From Sphaerolaimus hirsutus (Eukaryota; Nematoda; Chromadorea; Monhysterida; Sphaerolaimidae), in the NCBI GenBank assembly GCA_964036195.1, contig OZ038451.1:12342529-12406528 (forward strand): DNA of 64,000 bases. The letters run 5' to 3'. Shown here in pieces: positions 1 to 12,400 of this stretch. The notes under the pieces were generated by a model that saw only the letters and a list, made by a program, of their open reading frames with translations, had not been told where the DNA came from and did no database searches. A program made the position numbers and the translations under genes. How positions within the stretch are numbered: position 1 is the first letter of the stretch; the number at the start of each line of letters is the position of its first letter.

Positions 1-66
1 CAATTAGTTGACGGAAATGAAAAACATACCCGAGTTGTGTTTTTCATTTCCGTCAACTAGTTGACA
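1..66. repeat. Short perfect palindrome
   Basis: Two 20-bp arms starting AGTTGACGG mirror each other around about 20 bp. The TTGAC ends resemble the CACACTAGTTGACA element family found elsewhere in the window. It lies in the presumed third intron of the PP1-like gene. Confidence 0.7.
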
Positions 67-270
67 GTCAGACAGTTGCTACTAGGCGACTCCTCTTTCT
101 TTTTTAAAATATTTTTCTTGTTGTGAAAGTGCATTACATAAGGATCCAGCTCGCGCGTTATCGACCAAGACATAAATAATTTTGGGCACATAATTTGCGA
201 TCCGCCGAGTATACAAGTTGAACCCAAAATTTCCCAAGACACGCGTGTTTCCCTTGCCCCAGCCAGCCAC

Positions 271-2930
271 CTGCGGCAATCCAAACAGGGCCAGCTTCTC
301 CGCATCCTCATACTCGCCCCTGAGCAGGGTGCAGTAGCGCGGGTAGAGCGTCTTGAGCAGCAGCACCAGCACGAGCGTCTGCAGCACGCCGTCGCACATC
401 GACGTGTACGTGCTGTAGTTGCCCAGCAGCAGCAGGTGGTGGTGCGCCGACGGAGGGAAGTTGGATAGCATCGCTGCGGTGATGGTTGGGTTGTTCACGC
501 GCGTTTGATGTTTCATCACTGTCTGAAGGCAGTCCCAGACCCTGTAAAAGACCCTGTAAAGTGTAAAACACCCTGTAAAATGTCATGTGTCACGTAAAAG
601 ACCCTGAGGGTAAAGTGTCAAATGTCATGTAAAAGACTTTTCGATTGGTTGGGTTGGGACAATATGACTTTTCGATATCGATATTCGATATTCGATATTT
701 TTTTCTGAAACTCGATATTCGATATTGATACGATATGGACCCTCGATATCGATATTCGATATTAAAAAATGCTCGATATTCGATATCAATATTTCAATAT
801 TTTGCTTTTGGTGTAGCAGGGCATATGTCATTTGGCACATTGCATTTCCATTTGACCACAAACCCAACTGATCATCTGTACTGAAAAGTAGATGATACAA
901 ATTTAAATGGCACACAATGATCAAAATGAGAAAATAATTTAAAAATGTGACAGTAGTGGTAAGGAAAAGGTGCCAGCCCCATTTATAGGTGCCATGCCAT
1001 GGTGCCATTGATGTTTCCATGGTGTAAGTAGCTATTAAACATACATATACTCTTATGTGAACATCTGAGAGAGCATTTGCACAAGATTTGATGCTGCCAC
1101 AAGTGCTGAAACAAAAATACCTGTCATGGGAGAACAAAGTGCGCGCTTGCGCGCAAAATTTGTTAAAATTGCTTATGAAATGGCCTTCTAATAGTGCCAT
1201 TCCTGGCTTATTTGAAGTCAGGCCCAGGAAGTATAGAATATCGAAAATATCAAAAAAAAATGGTCGATATTTGTTATCGATATTCGATATTTTTTCCAAA
1301 TTTTCGATATCGATATTTGATATTCGATATGAAAAAATAGTCAATATCCGATATTCGATACGATATATCGTCCCAACCCTAAAAAGACCCTTAGGGTAAA
1401 GTGTCAAATGTCATGTAAAAGACCCTGTAAAGTGCTATGTGTATACCGTATTTCCTCGAAATACCCCGCTCGAAATACCCCCCTCAAAATGGGCACTATG
1501 AATTTGTGGTCCGGGAAATGCATAACAGTTACTTACTTAACACTTACTGTGTTACGTTAGAACATCGTTTATACCATCTACATCCTTATAAAAGGCTGTA
1601 AAAACTTATAAGTGGTGGTTATTGTTGCATTTTTCACGTTTTTCTCTCAAAATTTTCACTCTGAAAAAATAAACCCCCGGGGGGTAATTCGAGGAAATAC
1701 AGTACTCATCTTGTGGCATCATTTCCAAATATCATGCCTTTGTGTCCAAATCTGACTTTTGGGCAGAAGATTTGGATCCAAAAACATAAGATTTGATTAC
1801 GAAACAATAAGATTTGGATACAGATGACACTTCACAGGGGCTTTTAAATGATACCTGCCATTTTACAGGGTATTTTACATGACACCTGCCATTTTACAGG
1901 GTCTTTTACATGACAGCTGCCATTTCACAGTGTCTCTTACACTTTACAGGCTCTGGGACTGGCACATACACGTCTTACGCATCAACCTACCTAAAAGTTT
2001 CCACAGGCACTTGTAGTGGCCGTACAGGTCGCCGATCACGTTCACATACATGAGCTTCGTGTCGCCCTTGGTGCCGATCATGGCCAGCGGGCCCTGCTCT
2101 TGCAGGATGGCCGATGCGTCCAGAAAGAGGTTTTCTATGTCCTCGAGCTTGTAACCTATGAGTGCGTCTTGCTTGTGTACGTGCTCCCTGCGTTTTGGGG
2201 GCGGTGGCGTTTTGGTGAATATATGTTTATACTGCGTCACTGCTCTGACGGTACTTTTGTCGCTCCAGTCCAGAGTAATTCTGCACCGATCCACTAAGTT
2301 TCAAACCTCCAAAGTTATGCGTTGCGGGCCGGCAACTTGCGGCTATATTTACTTTTTGTAACACTGAATTTTTAGCACTCCCCGATTCTAATTGAATCAT
2401 CCAATTCGAAAAGTCGACAAGCCCATAAATTTCTCATGAGGCAGATTTTTCGGGGCTGGGAACAAAAGTGTTGTCGCATGCAACAGTCGAAAAGTCCATT
2501 CTCCTCGCATATCGGTTCTGCACATGTCCAAATGCGATTTTATGGAGACCCCATTTTTCACATATATTTTGAAATCAGGGCTGAAAATTTTACAATTTTA
2601 GCAATATTTGGAACTTGAGCGCATGAGCGAGCACTATTGGACACACAGCACGGGCTGTGAATTGGAAATGAAACTTAAAATGCCTATTGGGAGATCAGCT
2701 GCCCGAGAAGAATGCCGGCCAGAAAAAAATTACATTTAATTCGTCACTTCGTTAATTCGTAACTTAACATATTCTAATTGACGATTCTCTAAATCCTCCC
2801 TGACTAAATAAATATCTCACTTAAGCATGCGCATGAAGTTGTGCCGCCGCGCGTCGGGGGCCTCAGGCCAGCCGGGCGTTCCCGAGGCGCCCGTCCCTCC
2901 GGCCGCCCCGTGGCCACGGTGCTGCGCCAT
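271..2930 (-). CDS. PP1-like PPP-family pseudophosphatase, 5' part (3' end beyond window)
   Basis: Exons on the minus strand: 2821-2930, 1991-2187 and 271-473, giving 170 codons in phase. Exon 1 starts at an ATG after an in-frame-poor leader and ends at a GTGAG donor; exon 3 ends CAG/gtggct, and the downstream exons lie left of the window. If exon 3 is not spliced, the frame would stop at 82, but that tail has no PPP similarity. Residues 38-170 follow the PP1 catalytic core in order: the EIF-like helix, the GDIHG block, FPP, the GDYVDRG block and the LRGNHE block. Here these read GDLYG (89-93), GNYSTYT (120-126) and LRGEYE (153-158). Only the first metal-binding Asp (D90) remains. The metal-binding His is Tyr92, the bridging Asp is Asn121, the phosphate-binding Arg is Tyr125, the metal-binding Asn is Glu156, and the general-acid His is Tyr157. 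Activity is therefore unlikely. The open frame, clean splice sites and GC-rich third positions argue against a decaying pseudogene. A scaffolding or binding role is inference only. Confidence 0.8.
649..1381. repeat. hAT-like element with CGATAT-repeat arms
   Basis: Starts near TGGGTTGGGAC and ends GTCCCAACCCTA. Both arms are degenerate runs of CGATAT/ATCGAT words in inverted orientation, flanking a unique core at about 810-1220. A long antisense ORF across it is low complexity and not a gene. Confidence 0.7.
1444..1704. repeat. Family C MITE (TACCGTATTT ... AAATACNGTA)
   Basis: Left end TACCGTATTTCCTCGAAATA, right end a near-exact reverse complement (TTCGAGGAAATACAGTA). A C-run follows the left end and a G-run precedes the right end. 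Confidence 0.75.
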
Positions 2931-3218
2931 TTTTTACTCGCTTGAATTTTTTCAATGTGCAGTTATTTTGGTGTGATGTTTTGTGTGCGCGGATTGTCTG
3001 TTTTATGTGGCTACTCAGGGTCGGTTTGTGGATTTTTGTGTCGTTACGTTTTGTGCGTTTATTTTTTCTCGAGTAGAAGCACTGCAATTATGATAAACGG
3101 CGAGCGTATAAGCACATTTCGGTAAGGCGTTGGCACCATGGTGAGATCTGTTAATTCCTCTCTGAAAAAAATCGACAATAAAAATGGCACTCTCAATCAC
3201 ACTCCCATTGGGCCCGCA

Positions 3219-3425
3219 CTTGCTAGTTGACATCGCAATTTCGTATTAACTAAATCACACAAAAAAATAAAAGCATCACACTAAACAGAAACAATGAAAA
3301 TGAAGTGTCACGATAGAAAATAAACTATGCTCTATCAGATATGAAAGTTGAAATAACATAATTCACCAAAATTTGGTTGAATTCAGTTGGCACGAATTTT
3401 GATGTCAACTAGTGTGTGCGGGCCC
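3219..3425. repeat. Family B MITE (CTAGTTGACA ... TGTCAACTAG)
   Basis: About 205 bp with inverted ends GCTAGTTGACAT and ATGTCAACTAGTGTG. The interior (CATCACACTAAACAGAAACAATGA) is shared with the copies at 6293, 9622, 27965 and 31960. Confidence 0.75.
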
Positions 3426-3476
3426 ATTAAAATCACTGAACATAAATACTAAATACGCAAAAAGTCGCAAAAACCA

Positions 3477-6400
3477 TCATCTCACTACGAATGCCGAGCA
3501 AAAAAGGTAATAAAACGCCATGGTGGCAGTCAAAAGTGTGCCATAATCGGGCGCTCTGCAAAAAGCACTGGGCTGCGACCTGCTGGAGGTGCCGGCGGTG
3601 CAGCCCATGGCGTCGTAGTTGACCAGCCACACGGGCGTCTGCTCCACCGCCAACGTGGGCCCCTTGCACAAAGTACTGTTCCAGGTGGACAGTCTGGGTG
3701 TAGGTGGGACTTTTTGCTTTTTTCTCACCTTGATGGGCCGAATGCTATACAATGAGTGATACCAAATTTTGATGAATTATGTCGTGTAACAATGGTGCAC
3801 GAAATTCACCCAACGTGGTAGAAATGACATTTGATTATAGCAAATTTTGATGTTTGTACATTTATTCAAACGGGTCATGGTAGATTTTATTTAACGGTGC
3901 TACGTCAGTACACTACTGTATTTACTCGAATAATTCCTCTGGGAGTTATTATTTCTACAGATTTTTTTGAGGGGAACTACCGTATTTCCTCGAAATACCC
4001 CCCTCAAAATGGGCACTATGAATTTGTGGTCCGGGAAATGCATAACAGACGTTCAAAACACTTACTGTGTTATGTTAGAACATCGTTTATATCATCTACA
4101 TCCTTATATAAGGCTGTAAAAACGTATAAATGGTGGTTATTGTTGCATTGTTCACGTTTTTCTCTCAAAATTTTCACTCTGAAAAAATAAACCCCCAGGG
4201 GTAATTCGAGGAAATACGGTATTCATTAGGGGGGATTATTTTTTCGTCAAAATTTGCAAGCATGTTTCTATCAACTCTTTTCACGAAGGATGCTTTAAAA
4301 AAACATAACATGCCATTTTTGTTCAAATTAAACACAACAAATTCATCCTATGCCTAAAGGGGGGATTATTCGAGGGGAATTTATGTTCCTCACTCGACTG
4401 ACAGAGTGAATAATTCAAGCAAATACGGTAAATATGTTTTAATCGGCCCACCTTTTATTAAACACTTCTGGACTGAGCACCTTGCGCCAGTAGTCTAAAA
4501 ATTTTGGCACCCACGCCATGCGGCAGTCGCATATCAGCCAGTTTTCCATGAGATTGATATCGTAGAGGATCGTGCCATGCTGGTTGATGTAGGGAATCGT
4601 CCTGCGCATAGAGTTTAGTGTGAACGGCATCGTGTTTTTGTTCTCGAATATTTTATTTGTGTGCCGCTCGAAATTGATGGTGCCAGTCCGCAGGGAAAAG
4701 TCCGCAGGCATTTCCGCAGGGAAATTGCATTTTATTAGGGAACTTTGTAAACTGCCGGTCAATATAAACTGGCTTTCGCTCAAAATTTTTTCAAAAGTTT
4801 GTAGTTCGATCCAGGAAGGGAGTTCGGCCAAGGTGTTTGTATTTTTGGATAGCCCTAACATTTGTCTACTCGCACCCCCGGGGGGACCCCTGTGGCTGCA
4901 CCCCCTCAGCCACAGGGGCGCCTCCTGTAAAAAAATTTCATTTTTGAGTTGGTCAATATAATCAAGCTTTTTCCGGCATTTTTTTTGCTCGCTTTACACG
5001 GAATGTGTAAAGCAAGCAAAGCTATCCGATTTGGATACTTCAGGTGTAGAAATTCACGCTCTTTCTTTTGAGCGTGGATTCAAGCCCTGTATCAAATAAA
5101 AATCGCGACTTTTTAAAGTTATCGCTGAATTAAAAAAAATCAGTCTATTGTTACTGAATCTACAGGGTGGGGGTAAAAATTTTCCTGTGGGAGGGTGAAA
5201 ACTTAACAATGGGGGTTGAAAATTTGACATAGTATACAGAAAAGTATGGCGCACATTTTGAATACATCACCCCCACACATCTGTACACACAGAAAAAACT
5301 TTCGTAAAATAAAATTTGAAATTTAAACTAACGTTTTATTGTCCTCCTCCGCCCCTGGACGAGAAAAAGTTAGTTTAAATTTCAAATTTTATTTTACGAA
5401 AGTTTTTTCTGTGTGTACAGATGTGTGGGGGTGATGTATTCAAAATGTGCGCCATACTTTTCTGTATACTATGTCAAATTTTCAACCCCCATCGTTAAGT
5501 TTTCACCCTCCCACAGGAAAATTTTTACCCCCACCCTGTAGATTCAGTAGCGATAGACTGATTTTTTTTAAATCAGCGATAACTTAAAAAATTCGCGATT
5601 TTTTTTGGATACAGGGCTTGAATCCACGCTCAAAAGAAAGAGCGTGAATTTCTACACCTGAAGTATCCAAATCGGATAGCTTTGCTCGCTTTACACATTC
5701 CGTGTAAAGCGAGCAAAAAAAATGCCGGAAAAAGCTTGATTATATTGACCAACTCAAAAATGAAAAAATTTTATGGGAGGCGCCCCTGTGGCTGAGGGGG
5801 TGCAGCCACAGGGGTCCCCCCGGGGGTGCGAGTAGACAAATGTTAGAGCTATCCAAAAATACAAACACCTTGGCCGAACTCCCTTCCTGGATCGAACTAC
5901 AAACTTTTGAAAAAATTTTGAGCGAAAGCCAATTTATATTGACCGGCAGTTTATGACAATTGACACTTGACTTTCACATTTGTCCTGACAATTGACACTT
6001 TGCATGGCATTTTACATGACATTTGACACTTTACTTTACACATTACAGAGTGTGGGATTGGCACCTGGTAACCATGTTTTTTTTATTCTAATGCGCATAA
6101 CTCACGTGTGCTGGAAGGGATTTATTGTCCTGATGACATTCCTGCTGACATCTAGCTCCAGCATGGTCACCTGATTCAGCGTGAGGAATATCGCCTCTGG
6201 AAAATAGGTTATCTGCGCGTTGAAAACACTAGCAGTTATATGGTCAACATTACTCCATCCAAGGAATAAGGATGTCAACAAACAGTGACATTTGGCTCAC
6301 ACACGTTAGTTGACATCAAAATTCGTGTCAACTAAATTCAATTAAATTCTGATTGTTTATGTGATTCAACTTTCCTTGAAAGTGCATAGTTAATTTTATA

Positions 6401-9400
6401 TCGTGACACTTTTTATTTTAATTTTTATTGTTACTGTTAAGTGTGATGCTTTCAAAAATTTGTGTTATTTAGTTGACATTCAATTGACATTTATTTGCGA
6501 TGTCAACTAGTGCGTGTTGCCACATTACCCCTTACCTTAGTATTAGTAACCGCTAGGCGCACAAAGTAACCCTTCAACATCTGAAAAGCGGCCACGTCCA
6601 ACTTCTCCAGCGCCGAGCCCCTGATCACCAAGTGTCTCAGAAATCGGGCGTCCAGGGCGGCCAGCTCGCCGGACAAGAGCCGCGTGTCCGTCTGCACGCT
6701 GAGCGAGCGCACCGCCGGCAGGGAGGTAGCCATGCGTCTTTAAGGGGGTGGTTCACATATTTGGTTGGCTGTTGCGGTGGCTTTGGAGGGTTTTTTCGAG
6801 ATAGGTTGCATTATTGATTATTTTTCATCAGTTGTCCTGTTCAGGTTGCGCTTGAGAGTCACCGGTTCTCTGGGGGTTTGTAGGGGGGTTGGGCGCTTAC
6901 ACCCCCCCTTATATGGCTGCAACCCCCTGAATCGCCGCCAAATTGGCTAGATATCTAGTTATTAATCTGGAGAAGGTTTTGCCACAATTTTTGCTCAAAA
7001 TCACTTATTTTCATACCGTTGCCCATTTTCACCTTCAAAATCACTAGTTCATGTACCGTATTGCCTATTTTTGACGATATAAATACGCATGTGCTATTTT
7101 TAATCATTTTCCCCTTTTTTGGCGATTTTCCCCCTTTACACTGTTATACCCCGGTGCCAACCAACTGCAGCTCACCTCAGATTTATATTTATTTTAGGCA
7201 AGTTATATATATCGAAATGCCTTAGGTGCTTCATAGTGCCAAAATGCTCCGGGGCGACCAATTCCTCCAACTCTGCAAGATCGTGCATATCGAGCGATTG
7301 CAATTTGTGCAGCGCGGCCACGTGCGCGCCGGTCATTCGCTCCACGTTCGTGCCGCTGATGTTCAAGTGCTTCAAGTCGTACAGCTCGGTCAGGATGTCG
7401 GGTTGGAGCTGGCTGAACTGGTTGTGGCTCACGTCGAGCGTTTCCAGCTTGCTAATGCCGGCCAGATCCGATGGCTGCGTGTTTTTGTGGGGGGGGTGTT
7501 ATTTAGGTTGAGGGTTGTTTGTTGAGGGACTGTTGTATCGAAAGGAAACTGACCTTCAACTCGTAAATGTGGTTGTACGACAGATTGAAGTGCCTCAACG
7601 AGCGCTGTCCAATTTTCGGCATCGAATACAACCCCGTACCGGCAATGTTCAAGTATTCGATCGATCGACTGATTTCCTGAAAATACGCTTCTTTTCAGTT
7701 TCAGTTTCTTCATTTTCAGAAAAATATTCTCTAATTTTTCAAAAAAAATTTTTCCAAACCTGAAAAGCCTGCGGATGCCAACTGGTGACCGGGTTGTGCG
7801 ACAGGTCCAAGTAACGCAGGCGGGTGAGCGGCGCGAAGGCGGCCTCGTCAATGCTGCTGATCTGGTTGTGCGCCAGGACGAGCGTGGACAGGGAAGACAG
7901 GCCGGACACGTGCTCCGCCTGCGGCCGGATGCCGTTCAATGACATGGCGTTCTATAGGGTCAACGCGCGCGCTGGATGTCAACTGGTTGCGGTGTCAACT
8001 CGATTTTAGCTCAATTGACGTTGCGGGACAATTTTCAAGTGCTCATGCGGGAACGTGGAAAAAGAAATCAACATTTGCCATGTGCATTTGAACACGGTTT
8101 CGCAATCCGTCAACATCCGATAAAACCCGATGTCAACTGGGTCGACTGGTCATTAAGATTTTAGTTGACACCGAAACCAGTTGACATACAGTGTGTGTGA
8201 CCAGTTGACATCTAAAGACACAACTAAAAAATCCAAGTGAATACCTCAATAGCGACAATAAGGTTGTGCGCCAAGTTGAGGTGCGTCAGCGAGCGCCTGA
8301 CGCTGTTCAGCGCGGCGAAGGGCGTGGCTGTAAGCGCGTTGGCGCTCAGATCCAAGCGGTGCACGTTGTCCTCGCCGAAGGCGCCCGGCTGCAGCGCCAC
8401 CAGTTTGTTGTGGCTCAGATCGACCAGTTCGAAGCGGGACTGCGTCGGGTGGGTGGACTCGGTGGGCATCACACTTAGTGTGGAAACCTACCATAATCCA
8501 TCTGAATAATGAACCAAAAGTTAGATAGTTTTTCATCAAAATATCTCGTTTTTACTATGGAAAAATTAATTACTAATTTTAACACAAGATTTTATTCATT
8601 AAATTATGGTAGGATTCTGCGCAAAGTATGCGCTCCACTCTGTATATTATGCAACTGTTTACGATTATCTATGCTTAAGGTTTTTTTACTTTATTTTACG
8701 CTAGCCTTCACGCACCTGATGCGAAAAAGTCTCCGAGGCAATATTTGTGAAATAATTGTTTGACATTCTGAGAACTTTAAGACTAGTGCAACCGGCGAGC
8801 GCGGCCGAGTCGATGCCAGTCAATCCGTTGGCGCTCGCGTTCAACCAGCGCAGGTTGTTCATGTCTGTCACTATGCCTGCGGTTGGGTGTACTGTTTTTA
8901 GAACTAGTGCCGCACCCAGATAGTGTAAAATGCCCTGTCATATGTCATGCAAAGTGTCGAAAGTCATGTAAAATGCCCTGGAAAATGGCAACGGGGTTTG
9001 CTATTTTTCAGGGAATTTTACTTCACTTTTGACACTTTGCATGACATTTTACATTTTATGGACATTTCATTCAGAGCCTGGGAGTGCCCCTGATCGCATC
9101 ATATTTATTTAATTTTGTGCATACCCTTTCTCACCTTTGGGAAAGTATCTAAGGTCATTGTTGAACAAATCCAATGCCACCAGGCTCTCCTGAGCTTTTT
9201 CGAGCGATAATTTTCTCAACTTATTGTGTGATAAGTCGAGATATTGTAAAGTCTGGCCGTTCTCTATGAAATCGAGCGAGAACTGATCAAAATTGTTGTG
9301 TGAAAGGTCCAAGTGCTCCAAATTTGGTACACCGCTGAGACTGCCGTGTCTGATCGACCTCAGGCGATTGTTACTGGAAATTAGTGTATTGAATTGTGAT

Positions 9401-12400
9401 TGTTTAGAACTTTGTTTTTTTTCCGGCGCATCTGCTTATTTACCTGAGTAGGAGCTGCGATAATTTTGGCAACAGCACCAGCGCATTCTCTTCAACCATT
9501 TCAATTTCGTTGTTGGCCAAATTCAGTGTGTACAGATTTGTCAAGTTGTGAAATGCCTGTTTGATTACAAATGGGTCTGATTTGTCCACACACACCGCAC
9601 AGTGTTTACATTTTCAAAAGGCCCACACATTGCAAATTCGCGTCAACTAAATGATACAAAAACTTTACAAGAATTATTATTAACAGAAACAATGGATATA
9701 AACTGTCACGATATAAAATGACCCATTGCACTATCACAGAGGAAAGTTGAAAACGCATAATTAATCAAAATTTAATTGAATTTAGTTGACACGAATTTTT
9801 ATGTCAACTGTGAAAATATCCCAACTTACGCGGCTAAACATCTTGGGCAATCGATTGCCCCACAAATTGACATAAACGAGTCTCTCGAGTCGATAAAACG
9901 CATTTGCCGACACGTGCTGCAGTCTGTTCTGCGACAGGTCGATCGCCTGCAAGTGCCGCATGGTGGGCGGGAACACGCCGAACACGAGCGACACGAGTCG
10001 GTTGCGCGCCAGCGACAGGTGCTGCAGCGTGTCGAAGCCGAACAGCGAGTGGCCCGGCAGGCCGATGATCGAGTTGTCGTCCAGACTGGAGGGAAATATT
10101 TGTACAGGACATTTGGAGACACTTAGGTGACTCCTAGTTGCGTTTGATGATGGTTGTTCTTATTTCGTCGGATTCTAGTCAAAGTCAAAGCATAAGTAGT
10201 GTTCGTGAGATGCATGCAGTCATTTTTTGTATCAAACTGGTTTGAAGATCGCAAAATTGTTGCGAAAGGCTCAAGTTGTGAACTTGACAGGCTTTTTGTT
10301 GCCACTTACAGTATCTCTTTCCTTCCGAATTGACAAATTGCTAAATTGACCCAAACTCTCATTCTCTAAGAAAATCTCTCGATTTTCACCTACTTTTCCT
10401 ATCATCACAGTAACATATTCAACCGACCGTATATCCCTCAGTCTAGTCAAGCCCCTGAGCGCATTGGAGGGAAAGCTGGGCAATTTATTGTTGCTCAAAT
10501 CCAGTCTCTCCAGCGCGGCTAGTCTGCCCAGCACGTCGGGCGCTAGCTCGGCTATGACATTGTGAGACAGGTCGAGGTAGGCCAGCGCCGACATGTACAG
10601 GAAGGCGCCCGGCTCGGTCAAAGACTGCGTGTGTGATTAGCGCCGGAATAACCGGTTGTGATAGCTAGGGTTCAAACGAGACCAGTTTTTTGGATCGGAA
10701 CCGGAACCAGAAAAAAACTTTTTCTCGTGACCCGGACCCGGACCGGGACTGGGGTGTCGGGACTGGCATTTTGTTATTTTCGGGATCGAGACTGCAGTGT
10801 CGGGACTGGCATTTTGTTATTTTCGGGACTGGGGTGTCGGGACCGGGACCACGCCAGTCCCGACTTTTTGTCGAACCACGTACCGGGACCGTGGTCCCGT
10901 TTGAACTCCAGTCAGGCTATGTGGAACTTTACTCACGGATATTTCGTTGCCGGCTAAATTGAGTTCTATCAAATTGGTGCCGATTCCATCGAACGTGCCG
11001 AACGCCAATTTATCTAGACTATCAATTTTGTTGTACGAAAAGTCCAATATCTCCAATTTGGCCATGTCTTGCAACATGGCAGTGGGCACGTCTTTCAATC
11101 GATTGAAGCCCATGCGTAGTTCTTTCAGCGAAGGCTTGAATCCGTTGCAAGTGTCGTTGTCGATGAAGGTGAGCTTGTTGAACCTGAGGTTGAGCGTCTC
11201 GAGCGCGCTGAGCGTTTTCAAGCTGGGCGGCAGTATGTGCAGCTCGTTTTCGGATAGGTCTAAATTGCGCAGCGTGCTTCCAACCGGCGCCAGGGAGGCG
11301 ACGTTCAGTGTGGCCTGCGGTTGATGAAATGGTTGTTTGTCGTTCAATGACTCGTAAAATATGACTTGAAATCACGAAGTGCGTGCCAACCAGAGTTGCG
11401 AAAGCGTATTTACGCTTACCCGAAATACCCGGGTAAATGGGTATTTATACTTACGCTTACGCTTACGCTTTCGTAAAATACCCGTACGCTTTTTTACGCT
11501 TTCCCGGCCGAATTACCCGGGTACTGAAAGCGTAAAAAAACGTTTCACACGGTCCAGTTTTATGCTTTTGAAATAGTGTAAAACAACAAAAAGGAAATTG
11601 AACGAAAACGCGTACAAAAAAAACTGACTGCGTGTGTGCAGTATCATCACACTAAAACAGCAGCAAATGTACAAATTCTGTTGAAATACCAATGACTCAT
11701 TAAAATTGTCTTGCCTAACAAGTAACAATATCGTAGCTTCAGATTAGGCATTTTGGGCTGAAAATGGATTCCGAACTGTGTCGCTGAGAGCTTTATTTTG
11801 AAACAGTTCACTGAACAAAAACAGACAGAATCCGGGATGCATTACCTTTGCCGCCACTGTATGTGAGTAAATATTCACCTGGTATGCATATTTACTTGAT
11901 TGTGAATGCATACATAAACTTAATGCATAATAAGTATGCAACTGTGTACTAATTTAATGTGAAAATATGAATGACAATGGTGTATAAATTCATCTAATAG
12001 TGAAAGCAAGGGTGTTTTCTGACGCTCAAAAGCAAGAGCACTTTCTAAAAGAAATTTACGCTTACGCTTTATTTTACGCTTTCCTAGGTATTTTAAAAAT
12101 ACCTTACGCTTACAGTATCCATACTCAAAATTTGGAAAGTGTATTTACGCTTACGCTTACGCTTTCCAAAAATACCGGTATTTTAACAACTCTGGTGCCA
12201 ACCAAGTGATTGTGTGACAGGTCTAATTTCTCCAAGTATGTCACAGTCTCCAAGAAGGTGTCTGGCACGAAGCCAATCCTGTTGTGACTCAAGTCAAGTG
12301 TGCCGAGCCGGCGAAAATTGCCCAACGTATAGGCGGCCAAGTCGGCGATCTTGTTGCTGCTCAAATCTAGGTCGACCCGCTGTTCGAACTCGATGCCGGG

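Larger units (their letters stand above)
528..1965. repeat. Family A MITE (GTGCCAGTCCC ends) with nested insertions
   Basis: The left end is GGCAGTCCCAGACCCTG and the right end CTCTGGGACTGGCAC. Between them lie reiterated words such as TGTCATGTAAAAGACCCTG. The element sits in intron 2 of the PP1-like gene and is itself split by a CGATAT-armed element (649-1381) and a TACCGTATTT element (1444-1704). Confidence 0.75.

Noticed and set aside
625-1407. 260-codon minus-strand frame
   Set aside because: It runs through CGATAT repeat arms; the peptide is mostly isoleucine/tyrosine/asparagine repeat with no domain.
4866-4919. Strong upstream acceptor for chaoptin exon 18
   Set aside because: Open in frame but incompatible with the phase-2 donor of exon 17; kept as an alternative in the findings.
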